Shown here in pieces: positions 17,247 to 26,600 of a stretch of 64,000 nt of DNA. Each line of letters opens with the position of its first letter. Positions within the stretch are counted from its first letter, which is position 1. A program made the position numbers and the translations under genes. This DNA is from Bernardetia sp. ABR2-2B (GTDB taxonomy: Bacteria; Bacteroidota; Bacteroidia; Cytophagales; Bernardetiaceae): contig NZ_CP147020.1 of assembly GCF_037126435.1 (NCBI RefSeq), forward strand, positions 2,841,293 through 2,905,292, written 5' to 3'. The notes under the pieces are model-generated. The model was not told where the DNA came from and did no database searches. It worked only from the letters and a program-made list of their open reading frames with translations.

Positions 17247-17264
17247 TTGGTGGGGACACCAACA
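17247..17264. repeat. Short palindrome sharing arms with the repeat at 20513
   Basis: GTTGGTG is perfectly inverted as CACCAAC around GGGA, located in the dnaE leader 20 bases before its start codon. The same arms, with longer stems and a different loop, occur at 20513-20546. A near-consensus -7 box (TAACCTTG on the minus strand, complement of 17270-17277) adjoins it, so the hairpin would lie at the very 5' end of the dnaE mRNA. Confidence 0.6.
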
Positions 17265-17364
17265 ACGGCAAGGTTAGTGCTGTTTTATTTACGAATTTAC
17301 GAAAAATTTTGCTTATTTTGTTAGCAGATTCGCTCATTTTTAGATTTTATAATTTTCTAGTCTT

Positions 17365-17874
17365 ATGAAAAAAATATCAGTTATTGTCTTATTTTTGGGA
17401 ATGATTTTGTCAGCTTTCGCAGTAAAAAATTATAGCAAAAAAGAAATTGATGAGATTACAAATGCAATAGATCATTATTCAGCTTTTTCTTTACAAACAT
17501 TAAATGCTAATGAAGTTTATGAAACTACTTTTGATGGTGGAGGAGAAATAAAAATTCTTTGGAGAGGCGATGAAGCAAAGAAAGTTCATCAAGATATTTT
17601 TTTATCTTATGGGAAGCTATCCACAACTTTTTATTTTGACAATAAAAAAATTATCAAAATCATCGAAACAGAAGAAAATTTTGAGTTTAAAGAAGATATG
17701 AGCTTAAATTATGATAAACTAACAGAAGTTTTCAAAGAAGAAATTTATGTTTTAGATTATGAAAACGAAATTGTTGAAAAACAGATTATAGGAGAAAGAA
17801 AAGTATCTAATGACGTTTCTGTTACTAAATATTACCAAACAGCAGACTTTATTTTAGAAAAAATAAAAAATTAA
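17365..17874 (+). CDS. Secreted protein of unknown function
   Basis: A 169-aa protein with a Sec signal peptide (MKKISVIVLFLGMILSAFA, cleavage about residue 20). The mature part is acidic and lysine-rich with alternating strands (EVYETTFDGGGEIKILWRG, KLSTTFYFDNKKIIKI), suggesting a small beta-rich periplasmic protein. No domain is recognised. It stands alone between dnaE (divergent) and the polyprenyl synthase gene (convergent). Confidence 0.62.
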   Translation: MKKISVIVLFLGMILSAFAVKNYSKKEIDEITNAIDHYSAFSLQTLNANEVYETTFDGGGEIKILWRGDEAKKVHQDIFLSYGKLSTTFYFDNKKIIKIIETEENFEFKEDMSLNYDKLTEVFKEEIYVLDYENEIVEKQIIGERKVSNDVSVTKYYQTADFILEKIKN

Positions 17875-17963
17875 ACAGGTCGATAATTATTGTGATATTC
17901 TATAAATTTAATTTCTTTTAGCTCTTCGTAATTTGGATTGATAACTTCTCTACTTTCAAAAAA
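17871..17963 (-). pseudogene. Possible remnant of a gene 3' end
   Basis: On the minus strand a 30-codon open stretch reads FFESREVINPNYEELKEIKF and then IEYHNNYRPV before TAA. Its composition looks coding, but it is preceded by in-frame stops and has no start. It overlaps the last bases of the secreted protein gene. The AT-rich background can generate such frames, so this is weak. Confidence 0.25.
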
Positions 17964-17998
17964 CTACTATTTTTACCATTATTAAAGAGCTACAAAAC

Positions 17999-18976
17999 CT
18001 ACTTCTCCCTCTCAATAGCATACTTAACTAGTTCCATAAGCGATGTTTTGTGTTCAGATTTTGGGAAAACATCTAGCATTTTTAGGGCATCTTGATAATA
18101 GGTTTGCATTACAGTTTTAGTATATTCTATTCCTCCTGATTGCCTTACAAATTCTATAACTTCATTTATCTTATCAGCTTTATTATTCTTATTTTTCACT
18201 AAATAAATAATATGTTTTCTATCTTTATCAGAAGCATTTTTTAGAGCATAAATTAAAGGTAATGTCATTTTTCTTTCTTTGATGTCAATTCCTAAAGGCT
18301 TTCCTACTTCGGCAGTTCCGTAATCAAACAAATCATCTTTTATCTGAAAGGCAATTCCTATTTTCTCTCCAAAATCTTTCATTAAATCTACTATTTTTTG
18401 GTCTGCACCAGCCGAAGACGCTCCCACACCACAACAAGCAGAAATAAGAGTTGCTGTTTTTTGTCTGATTATTTCAAAATAGACTTCTTCTGTAATATCT
18501 AATTTTCTTGATTTTTCGATTTGTAATAATTCTCCTTCGCTCATTTCCCTAACAGCATTCGAAACGATACGCAAAAGTTCAAAATCTCCATTATCAATCG
18601 ACAATAATAAGCCACGAGAAAGCAAATAATCGCCTACCAAAACAGCTACTTTATTTTTCCAAAGGGCATTGATCGAAAAAAATCCTCTTCTATAATTTGA
18701 TTCATCAACAACATCATCGTGTACCAATGTCGCAGTATGTAAAAGCTCAACTAAAGACGCTCCACGATAGGTTACTTCTCCAATTGTTCCACTTTCAGAA
18801 CACATACCAGCCGAAAGAAAAACAAACATGGGGCGCATTTGCTTTCCTTTGCTTTTGACGATATAGTTAGTAATTTTATCTAAGAGCATTACGTCAGAAC
18901 GCATAAAATCCCTGAATTTTTGTTCGAAGACTTTCATTTCTGACTGAATGGGCGTTTGTATGCGTTTGAGGCTCAT
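17999..18976 (-). CDS. Polyprenyl diphosphate synthase (trans-isoprenyl)
   Basis: A 325-aa protein with both aspartate-rich motifs of all-trans prenyl transferases: LVHDDVVDESNYRRG (first, with the Arg pair that binds pyrophosphate) and IKDDLFDYG (second). KGKQMRPMFVFLS near residue 45 is the family KxxRP-like entry. It elongates farnesyl diphosphate with isopentenyl diphosphate units to give a long chain, most likely for menaquinone in this phylum. Chain length cannot be read reliably; an octaprenyl/heptaprenyl role is an inference. A TACCTTTG box lies about 50 bases upstream. Confidence 0.92.
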   Translation of the reverse strand: MSLKRIQTPIQSEMKVFEQKFRDFMRSDVMLLDKITNYIVKSKGKQMRPMFVFLSAGMCSESGTIGEVTYRGASLVELLHTATLVHDDVVDESNYRRGFFSINALWKNKVAVLVGDYLLSRGLLLSIDNGDFELLRIVSNAVREMSEGELLQIEKSRKLDITEEVYFEIIRQKTATLISACCGVGASSAGADQKIVDLMKDFGEKIGIAFQIKDDLFDYGTAEVGKPLGIDIKERKMTLPLIYALKNASDKDRKHIIYLVKNKNNKADKINEVIEFVRQSGGIEYTKTVMQTYYQDALKMLDVFPKSEHKTSLMELVKYAIEREK

Positions 18977-19025
18977 AGAAAAATAAAGAATAGAAGGATG
19001 AAAAAATGACTATTTGTACTCGTTA

Positions 19026-19033
19026 CAAAGGTA
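19026..19033 (-). promoter_or_regulatory. -7 element of the polyprenyl synthase promoter
   Basis: The minus strand reads TACCTTTG, an exact match to the Bacteroidota -7 consensus, 50 bases upstream of the start at 18976. No clear TTTG is present 19-20 bases further upstream, so the -33 element is weak. Confidence 0.5.
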
Positions 19034-19124
19034 GGAATTTGTATTTTTATGAACTAATTGTATTTTTAAACGGAATAACAACTTTTCCTCGTCTGTGTGC
19101 TCACAAATGAACTCAAATTATTAT

Positions 19125-19664
19125 ATGAAAATAGAATATACACTTCAAGAAAACGATTTTTTGGAATATCAACTTTATACTACTTCCAAATCTGAGGCTA
19201 TCAGAAAAAAACGTTTGATTTCGAAATTTGCTGTGCCTATGCTGTATGTTCTGTTGGGTGTTTTTTTTTATTTCTATGATAACAACAAAAACGCAATTTT
19301 GATTTGCCTTTTTTTAGGTGCATTATGGCTCTTTATTTATCCTTTTTATTCAAAATACAGATACAAACGATTTTACCTTAATCATATTAAAAAAAAATAT
19401 ACAGACAGATTAGACCACGTCGATGCCTTAAAACTAGGAAATAATAACTACTTTTATATCAAAGAACAAGGAAAGGAAGGAAAAGTAAAAACGTCTGACG
19501 TAGCAAACCTTATTGAACTAAAAGAACATTTCTTCCTCAAAACAAAAAAAGGAGGAGCAATTATTCTTCCCAAAAATTATATTCTGAATACTGACGAGTT
19601 CAAACAAATAATTGCCGATTTAGGTATAAATTATGTAGATGATACGGCGTGGAAGTGGAGTTAA
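19125..19664 (+). CDS. YcxB-like two-pass membrane protein
   Basis: The preferred start (MKIEYTLQEND) gives 179 aa; an ATG 18 bases upstream (19107) is possible. Residues about 35-52 and 58-76 are membrane helices separated by a short Asp/Asn turn (FYDNNKNA). The C-terminal part, with a strand reading VKTSDVANLIELKEHFFLKT and an ILP motif, matches the YcxB-like C-terminal domain. The family function is unknown. The protein sits in the inner membrane with a cytoplasmic beta domain. Confidence 0.65.
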   Translation: MKIEYTLQENDFLEYQLYTTSKSEAIRKKRLISKFAVPMLYVLLGVFFYFYDNNKNAILICLFLGALWLFIYPFYSKYRYKRFYLNHIKKKYTDRLDHVDALKLGNNNYFYIKEQGKEGKVKTSDVANLIELKEHFFLKTKKGGAIILPKNYILNTDEFKQIIADLGINYVDDTAWKWS

Positions 19665-19758
19665 TTGTTTGACAAGTTTTAACAGACAGATTTGCTACTT
19701 TCTTTTAGATAATTAGGCGACTACGTTTTTTAATGAGTTATATTAAAATTTTGATTTA

Positions 19759-20463
19759 ATGAAAAATACAACATTATATATTTTATTTATTTTGAGTAGT
19801 TTGGTTGCTCTTTCTTCTTGTAAAGATGAAGCTCCCGAAGAGCCAAATGACATTACTATTGGTCAATCATTTTATCCTACTGAAAAAGGACAATTCCAAA
19901 CTTTTCTTGTCAAGCAAACTCGTTTTGCACTTAATGAAACTCCTGTTACTACTACCTATCAACTTAAAGAAGTCATTGGAGAAGAGTTTGAAGGCGAAAA
20001 TGGCGAAAAATTGAATGAAGTCTTGCGTTATGTTCGTCCGAATGGCTTAGAGGTTTTTCGTCTGGATTCTGTTTTTTCGGTTAGAAAAGATGAAAATGTA
20101 GTTGTAAAGATGGAACATAATATTCCTTATGTAAAATTAGACTTTCCGATAGAGGAAGGCAAGACATGGAATGGTAATCTTTTCAATACTCGTCCTGTGA
20201 AAGACTATTTAGCGCAAGAAATAAATGCCTCGAAATCTATTGGAGGCACTACTTTTCCCAACACGATGACAATTATTGAAAGTCAGGATTCTAGTTTGGT
20301 CGATAAAGAACTGCGTTTTGAAATCTATGCTGATGAAGTTGGATTAGTTTATAAAAAAACGGAAAGTCTTTTGTATTGTAATCAACCTGAATGTTTTGGG
20401 CAGAAAATCATAGAACGAGGAATTATTTCTGAACTCACTATCTTTGATTGGGGTATTGAGTAA
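19759..20463 (+). CDS. Lipoprotein of unknown function
   Basis: A 234-aa protein with a lipoprotein signal; the lipidated cysteine is residue 21 (VALSSCKDE), followed by the acidic export-type sequence DEAPEEPND seen on surface lipoproteins of this phylum. The mature part is beta-rich and contains FYPTEKGQF near its start, similar to many uncharacterised lipoproteins of the Cytophagales. No enzyme motif is visible. Confidence 0.7.
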   Translation: MKNTTLYILFILSSLVALSSCKDEAPEEPNDITIGQSFYPTEKGQFQTFLVKQTRFALNETPVTTTYQLKEVIGEEFEGENGEKLNEVLRYVRPNGLEVFRLDSVFSVRKDENVVVKMEHNIPYVKLDFPIEEGKTWNGNLFNTRPVKDYLAQEINASKSIGGTTFPNTMTIIESQDSSLVDKELRFEIYADEVGLVYKKTESLLYCNQPECFGQKIIERGIISELTIFDWGIE

Positions 20464-20512
20464 ATTAGAAAGCATCTTATTTTAAACTCTAAATGTCTCA
20501 AAAAACCTAGCC

Positions 20513-20546
20513 TTTGTTGGTGTTTTAGCGTAGCGACACCAACAAA
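20513..20546. repeat. Perfect palindrome sharing arms with the repeat at 17247
   Basis: TTTGTTGGTGT is perfectly inverted as ACACCAACAAA around TTTAGCGTAGCG. It lies between two convergent lipoprotein genes and may act as a bidirectional terminator. Since its core arms recur at 17247-17264 it may belong to a dispersed extragenic palindrome family. Confidence 0.7.
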
Positions 20547-20586
20547 TACAGGCACAAGTAAAACTTCATTTTAAAAAAAATATTCT

Positions 20587-22149
20587 CTAATTAGCTCCAT
20601 CAGGTTTTCTCAAACGATAACCTTCCAAATTACTGCGCTCTCCTGTTGGAAGTTGTAAATAAACTTCAAAATCAATAAAACTAGCTTCTGCAAAACGAAT
20701 ACTTTGCCTATAAAACAGGTCGTCAAAATCGTTTTCAAAGAAAATTCTTCTACCATCTGTTCCTGAAACTTGTACAGAAAAAGAATCTCTAATTCCTCTG
20801 TTTGTAATAACTGTAACTCTCAAAACAGCATTGTCTGTAACTATACTTTGTGGGTCAATTACTTGAAACTCTTTTTGAAAAAGCGTACGGTTTTCTCCTG
20901 TGTTTGAAGGAACTGTATTTAATCCATCAGGGATAGTAACTGTCAAATAATTGATGCGAAAAGTAGGTTCTTTTACCGTAAAACGAATTTTGAAAGTAAA
21001 CGGATTCTCATCTGGGTCGTTACTCTGAATACTTATTGTTCCTATATTTTCTCCTAAAATAATTGCATTAAAACGAACCAAAAAAAGAGTTTTCTGACCA
21101 CTTTCTAAATTGTCTATCAATACATTAGAAACTTGAAAATTTGGATTATCACTTTGCAAACTAGAAAGATTGAGCATTCCATCTCCTTGATTTTCAATTT
21201 CAAACTCAAAAATTTCTCTAAAACTTGTTTCTAGCTCTCCTCCTTCTATAAACTCAAAACCATTTTGCAGTTCTATATCTTGGTTATTCTCTTTATAAAA
21301 AATAGCAATATCTGGAATAGGTGCAGGATTCGGATTGGCTACTATTTCAAAAATATATGGATTCTCTTCACTATTTGGGTCATTATTCTCAATCTGAACT
21401 TGTGTGAGGTAATTACGAGCAGTTGTAGGTTCGAAAATAACTAAAAAAGTAGTTTCTTGGTTAGGCAAAACCTCATTTTGGACTACACTTTGAATTTCAA
21501 AATCACTTGTTGTAGAAATAATATCTGAAATGATAAGGTTTGATTCGCCTTCGTTTCTTATAGTAAAAATAGCTTCATAACGTTGTCCTACTTCGGTACT
21601 TTCAAAACTATAAATTCCAATTTGAGAAGGAATAAAAGTAGTCTGTTGATAGACTTTTATACTGGGTAATTTTGGAGGTGGTGGTGCATTGACAGTTATT
21701 TTAATAAAAAAAGTAAAAGTAGGTTCATTCCAATCATTCGAAAGAATCGTAATCGGAATTTGATACTCTCCTACTTCCAACCCTTCAAAATTTACTTGAA
21801 AAGAATCACTCTCATTTGTTTCGAACTTATTTTTGAGAGGTTGAACAATCTCAAAATTCAACGTAGAATCTATATTATTTGATTCTATTTCTCCTATTTT
21901 CAAAACGTTTCCTCCCTTATTTTCTATCAGAAAAGATAATCTGAAAGGGTTTTCTGCCTCCACTTTATAAGATAAAACCTGACTTTCCGTGATTTGATTC
22001 TTTGCAGGAATATCTATTTCACTTTGTAAAGAATAAACCTCTAATTCTGGACAAAGGAGCTTTTCATCATCTTGGCAACTAACCAAAAAAAGAAGAAAAA
22101 CTATCAGTAAAAAACACGACTTAAAGTAATTTGAGAGAATAGAAACCAT
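20587..22149 (-). CDS. Lipoprotein with repeated Ig-like (choice-of-anchor D/ASH-type) domains
   Basis: A 520-aa lipoprotein; the signal ends at cysteine 25 (FLVSCQDDEK) with the acidic +2 to +4 residues common on surface lipoproteins here. Three or four beta-sandwich repeats share the pattern 'F.IxNxGxxxLxIxxIxSxxxxFxI' and 'xIxSNDPxExPFxFxI' (examples: IENQGDGMLNLSSLQSDNPN and SIQSNDPDENPFTFKI). These correspond to the 'choice-of-anchor D' or ASH/HYDIN-like domains of extracellular proteins. The last 120 residues form a different domain. The likely role is surface adhesion or scaffolding, inferred from the domains. Confidence 0.75.
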   Translation of the reverse strand: MVSILSNYFKSCFLLIVFLLFLVSCQDDEKLLCPELEVYSLQSEIDIPAKNQITESQVLSYKVEAENPFRLSFLIENKGGNVLKIGEIESNNIDSTLNFEIVQPLKNKFETNESDSFQVNFEGLEVGEYQIPITILSNDWNEPTFTFFIKITVNAPPPPKLPSIKVYQQTTFIPSQIGIYSFESTEVGQRYEAIFTIRNEGESNLIISDIISTTSDFEIQSVVQNEVLPNQETTFLVIFEPTTARNYLTQVQIENNDPNSEENPYIFEIVANPNPAPIPDIAIFYKENNQDIELQNGFEFIEGGELETSFREIFEFEIENQGDGMLNLSSLQSDNPNFQVSNVLIDNLESGQKTLFLVRFNAIILGENIGTISIQSNDPDENPFTFKIRFTVKEPTFRINYLTVTIPDGLNTVPSNTGENRTLFQKEFQVIDPQSIVTDNAVLRVTVITNRGIRDSFSVQVSGTDGRRIFFENDFDDLFYRQSIRFAEASFIDFEVYLQLPTGERSNLEGYRLRKPDGAN

Positions 22150-22194
22150 AAAGAGATTATTTTTTTAATTTTTCATTGTAGAAAACTGTAAATC

Positions 22195-22228
22195 AGCAAA
22201 CCATAGAAGCTAAAACGGTTTGCTTTTT
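22195..22228 (+). terminator. Hairpin with T run in a divergent intergenic region
   Basis: AGCAAACC pairs with GGTTTGCT around a 14-base loop, followed by TTTT on the plus strand. It lies 46 bases upstream of the minus-strand lipoprotein gene and 195 bases before the plus-strand gene, where no plus transcript is expected to end. It may be a leader structure of the lipoprotein mRNA or end an unannotated short RNA. The rest of the 273-base gap is AT-rich with nothing else seen. Confidence 0.45.
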
Positions 22229-22422
22229 CCTAAATATATCATTAAAAGCAATTTTAAAGCAAAGAGTTTCAGAGAGATTTTAAAGTTTATATCTGTACAC
22301 AATAACATTTTCTCAAAAATTTTCGTTAATATTAACCAAATGTTACTAAATTGTTAATAGATTTATTCATTTAATCCCTAATTTATTTTGGAATCTGTAT
22401 TGAAGAGGCTATTAAATTCTTC

Positions 22423-23355
22423 TTGATAACTCATTATTCTGCTCATTTTTTAAATTTTACTATTTTGAAACACTCTAAACACCAATTATCGTATCGAATA
22501 AATGTTTTACTTAAACTAAATGCTCTGCTTTTTTCAGCTAAAAGTTTTTTATTTCTTGTTCTTCATTTGTTCATATTAGCAATACTGAACTGCTCTTCTC
22601 CTGTTTTTGCTTCATCTACTACTTCTTCAAACTCCCATAATGAGCATAAAATGTCTTCTAGGTTATCTAGTTTTTTAGATGCTCATGATTCTATGACTCC
22701 AGAAATGAAGGAAATCGCTATCCAAAAGATTATAGATTTTAATGAAGACTTTAAGATTTCGCCTACTAATGAATCAAAAACATTGAGAAGGTTATTTTTT
22801 GCTGTTCAAGAAACTTTTTTAAAAGAATATAGTCTGTATTCTAGTTTTTTTCAAACAATTGATAGTGGAAAATATGATTGCTTGACAGGTTCGATATTAT
22901 ATGCTGTTTTATTAGAAGAGATAAAGCAAAAAGGAAATTTTGACTACACCTATCAACTTGTTCAGACTCCAACTCATGTTTTTATAAAAATAAAACTGTC
23001 TGATGAAAATGAAATGATTTTTGAGAGTACAAGTCTTGATAATGGTTTCATTGCTACACCCAAAGGAATTAACTTTTATTTGAACCAACAAGCAAAGAAA
23101 GCCAAAGAAGAAACGCAAAATGGAAGCATTGTTTTACTAGACAATCAAAGCCTTAACAATTTGGTAACATTAGAAACTGCTTCAGCTCTACTTTATTTTA
23201 ATCAAGGAGTTCTGTTTTTTAACCAAAGAAAATTTGGAAAATCACTTGATATGGCTAAAAAAGCACTTTTTTTTGACAAAAGAGATGCTTTTTATGATTT
23301 GGCTAGTATTTCTTCACAAGAGTTACGAAAAAACAACTTAATTACAGAAAAATAA
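22423..23355 (+). CDS. Exported transglutaminase-like protein
   Basis: A 310-aa protein whose start is uncertain. A hydrophobic export segment only appears at residues about 40-60 (SFLFLVLHLFILAILNCSSP), with no Met between residue 1 and it that would give a normal signal peptide. C57 could be lipidated. The mature part contains KYDCLTGSILYAVLLEE (C153), TPTHVFIKI (H185) and an acidic residue in FESTSLDNG, the Cys-His-Asp/Glu order of transglutaminase-like folds. The C-terminus (ALLYFNQGVLFFNQRKFGKS) looks like one TPR. In bacteria such proteins are often proteases or protein cross-linkers of the envelope. The activity is inferred from the triad. Confidence 0.6.
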   Translation: MITHYSAHFLNFTILKHSKHQLSYRINVLLKLNALLFSAKSFLFLVLHLFILAILNCSSPVFASSTTSSNSHNEHKMSSRLSSFLDAHDSMTPEMKEIAIQKIIDFNEDFKISPTNESKTLRRLFFAVQETFLKEYSLYSSFFQTIDSGKYDCLTGSILYAVLLEEIKQKGNFDYTYQLVQTPTHVFIKIKLSDENEMIFESTSLDNGFIATPKGINFYLNQQAKKAKEETQNGSIVLLDNQSLNNLVTLETASALLYFNQGVLFFNQRKFGKSLDMAKKALFFDKRDAFYDLASISSQELRKNNLITEK

Positions 23356-23524
23356 TATATTAAAATAGTTGAAATATTATCTTTATAATTAAAAAATAAA
23401 TTTTACTATCACGTGTTTTTTAATTTGAATTGAAATATTTTTTTTCTAAAAAGTCAAGAATTAAACTATCGATTATTCTTAATTTGTTAATAATACTGAA
23501 ACGAAAAGATTGCAAGGTGTGTCT

Positions 23525-23532
23525 TACCTTTG
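23525..23532 (+). promoter_or_regulatory. -7 element of the TonB-dependent receptor promoter
   Basis: TACCTTTG, an exact Bacteroidota -7 match. Transcription would start near 23540, only a few bases before the ATG at 23544. That argues for the downstream start at 23613 and a leader of about 75 bases. No good -33 box is seen at the usual distance. Confidence 0.55.
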
Positions 23533-23612
23533 TGGAAACTTAAATGAAAGCTCCTAACAACTTAGTTTGGAGTTACTTAATTTTCTCATTCAGCAAACCT
23601 TTTTATAATCTT

Positions 23613-26600
23613 ATGATGAAGCATTACATCTTAAGCCTTATCGCTTTGGTATTTGCTTGTTCGGTAGCATTCAATTCCTACGGACAAGGCTCTACTACGT
23701 CAGCCCTTAGTGGTGTCATTAAAGACAAAAACGGAGAAGAACTTCCAGGTGCGACTGTTTTGGCAGTGCATACTCCAACAGGTTCACAGTTTGGAACTGT
23801 AACTTCTCTAAATGGTAATTATTCTATTCGTAACATGAATGTTGGTGGTCCTTATACGATTACTGTACAGTATATCGGATACGAAGACAATAAAAAAGAA
23901 AATGTATATCTTTCTCTCGGACAAACACTTAGCCTTGACTTTGAACTTGCTGAAACAGCAAGTGAACTTGAAGTAGTTACAGTAACTAGCCAAAGAGAAA
24001 TTATTGATGGCGAAAAAACAGGAGCTTCTACAGTTATTTCTACTGAAACAATAGACAATATGCCTACTGCTTCTCGTAACTTAGGTGATTATCTTCGTGT
24101 TACTCCTCAAGCAACTGTAACGGAAGGAAATGATGGTCCTGAAATTTCTATTGCAGGTCAAAACAATCGCTTCAACTCTATCTTTATTGATGGTGCTGTA
24201 AGTAACGATGTTTTTGGTCTTTCTGGTAGTGGTACAAATGGTGGACAAACAGGTGTTTCTCCAATCAGTCCTGATGCAATTGAGCAAATTGAAGTTGTTG
24301 TTGCTCCTTATGATGTTACTTTAGGTAACTTTACTGGTGGTGGTGTAAATGCTGTTACTCGTAGTGGTACAAACAAATTTACAGGTTCTGCTTATTGGTT
24401 TACTCGTAATGAGAATTTTGCAGGAAAAACACCAACAGATACTGAAGGTGTAGAACGTCAAAAATTAAATGACTTTCAAAGTAATACATTTGGTTTCCGT
24501 TTGGGAGGTCCAATTGTTAAAAATAAAGTATTCTTCTTTGTGAATGCAGAGATGCAACGTGAAGAACAATCTCAACCATTTCCATTTGAATCATTTCGTG
24601 GAGATGCTACTCAAGCAGACGTTGATCAGTTAGTTAATTTTGTTTCAACTAATTATGGTTATGATTTGGGTGGCTATTTGGATAATGGTCGTCAAAGAGA
24701 TGCAAATAAAATTTTAGCTAAAGTTGATTGGAATATTAGCCAAAAACATAAATTATCTTTACGTCATAGTTATTCTTTTGGTGAAGAATTAGAAGGTAAT
24801 GCTAGTAATCCTAGTAATATCAACTTCTTGAGAGGTTCAGAGCTTTTTCCTTCAAATACTAACTCTACTACATTAGAATTGAAGAGTAATTTGAATGCTA
24901 ATATGTCTAACAAACTTATTGTTGGCTATACTGCTGTTCGTGATGACCGTAACTTTGAAGGCGACCCATTCCCTAGAGTACAGATTCAAGATGGACGTAA
25001 TAATATCAACTTTGGTTCAGAGCCTTTCTCTATTGGTAATGAGCTTAATCAAGATGTATTTATCCTAACAGACAACTTTACTTGGTTTAAGGATAAGCAT
25101 ACAGTTACTTTCGGTACACATAATGAGTTTTATTCTATCTATAACCTTTTCCTTCGTGAAAACTTTGGTGTTTATAGATTTGGTAGCTTAGAAGACTTCT
25201 ACAATAACAACCCTAACCGTTATGTTCGTTCTTATTCATTACTTCCTAGTGTAGATGCACAACAAGGTGATGCTGCTACTGCTGTTGCTGGAGAATTTTC
25301 TGCTGCTCAACTTGGTTTTTATGTTCAAGATGAATATTCAGCAACTAACAAACTTACTCTTACAGGAGGTCTTCGTGTAGATATTCCTTTATTCTTTGAT
25401 GAGCCAACTGCAAACCAAGATTTCAATGCAAACGCACTTCCTGAAATGCTTCAAACTTGGGCACCAGATGTAGAGGTTGCTTCTGGAACTATTCCTTCTG
25501 GAAACGTTCTTTTCTCTCCTCGTTTTGGTTTCAATTACGATGTGAAAGGTGATCGTTCTGTACAAGTTCGTGGTGGTCTTGGTTTATTTACTGGTCGTAT
25601 TCCTTTTGTATGGCCTGGTGGAGCATTTACAAACAATGGCGTATTTATAGCTAGTGTATTCCAAAATAACCCTCAAACTATAAATAGTGCAGGTGATACG
25701 GTAGCACTTCCTTTCAACCCAAATCCATTTGACCAATATACAGGTGCTGATATTGTAGGTTCACGTGAAGGAGCTAGTCAGATTGACCTTTTTGCAGATG
25801 ACTTTAAATATTCTCAAGTATTCCGTACTAGTTTAGCTGTTGATACAAAACTTCCTTTTGGTTTAGTAGGTACTTTAGAAGGTATTTACACAAAAAATAT
25901 CAATCAAATTTTGTATCGTAATATCAACGTAGCTGCACCAGTAGGAACTGTAAATACTTCTTATGGAGATGATCGTCCTGTATATGATGGAGCAATTACT
26001 CGTGATTATGACCGTGTACTTCTAGCTACTAATACAAACGAAGGATATTCTTACAATATTACTGCTCAAATCCAAAAGCCATTCTCTGGTAGAAAATTTG
26101 ATTTCTCTGCAAATGTAGCTTATACATTCGGGCGTTCTACTTCAGTGCTTGATGGAACTTCTTCTCAAAACTCTTCTAACTGGAGAAACACGTATGTAAC
26201 TGACAGAAATAATTTAGAACTTAGTCGTTCTGATTTTGACCCTGGTCATCGTATTAATGCTTTCGTTTCTGGAAAAGCTACTTATGGTAGTTTTGCTGCA
26301 ACTACAATCTCACTTTTCTATAACGGACAGTCAGGAAGACCATTCTCTTATGTATATGCTGGTGGTATCCATGGTGATGACCGTTCAGGACGTGATTTCA
26401 ATAACTTAATTTGGATTCCTGCTGACCAAAGTCAAATCAATTTGATTGACAATATCGATAGAGATGGTAATTTAGTTGCTACTGCAGCTGAACAGTGGAC
26501 TGCTCTTAATAATTTTATTGAAAATGATGATTATTTGAGTAAGAACCGTGGAGGTTATGCAGAACGTAACGGACCTCGTCTTCCTTTTGAATCTATCCTT

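Noticed and set aside
23544-23612. TonB-dependent receptor start at 23544
   Set aside because: It lies a few bases after the predicted transcription start and would destroy the signal peptide.
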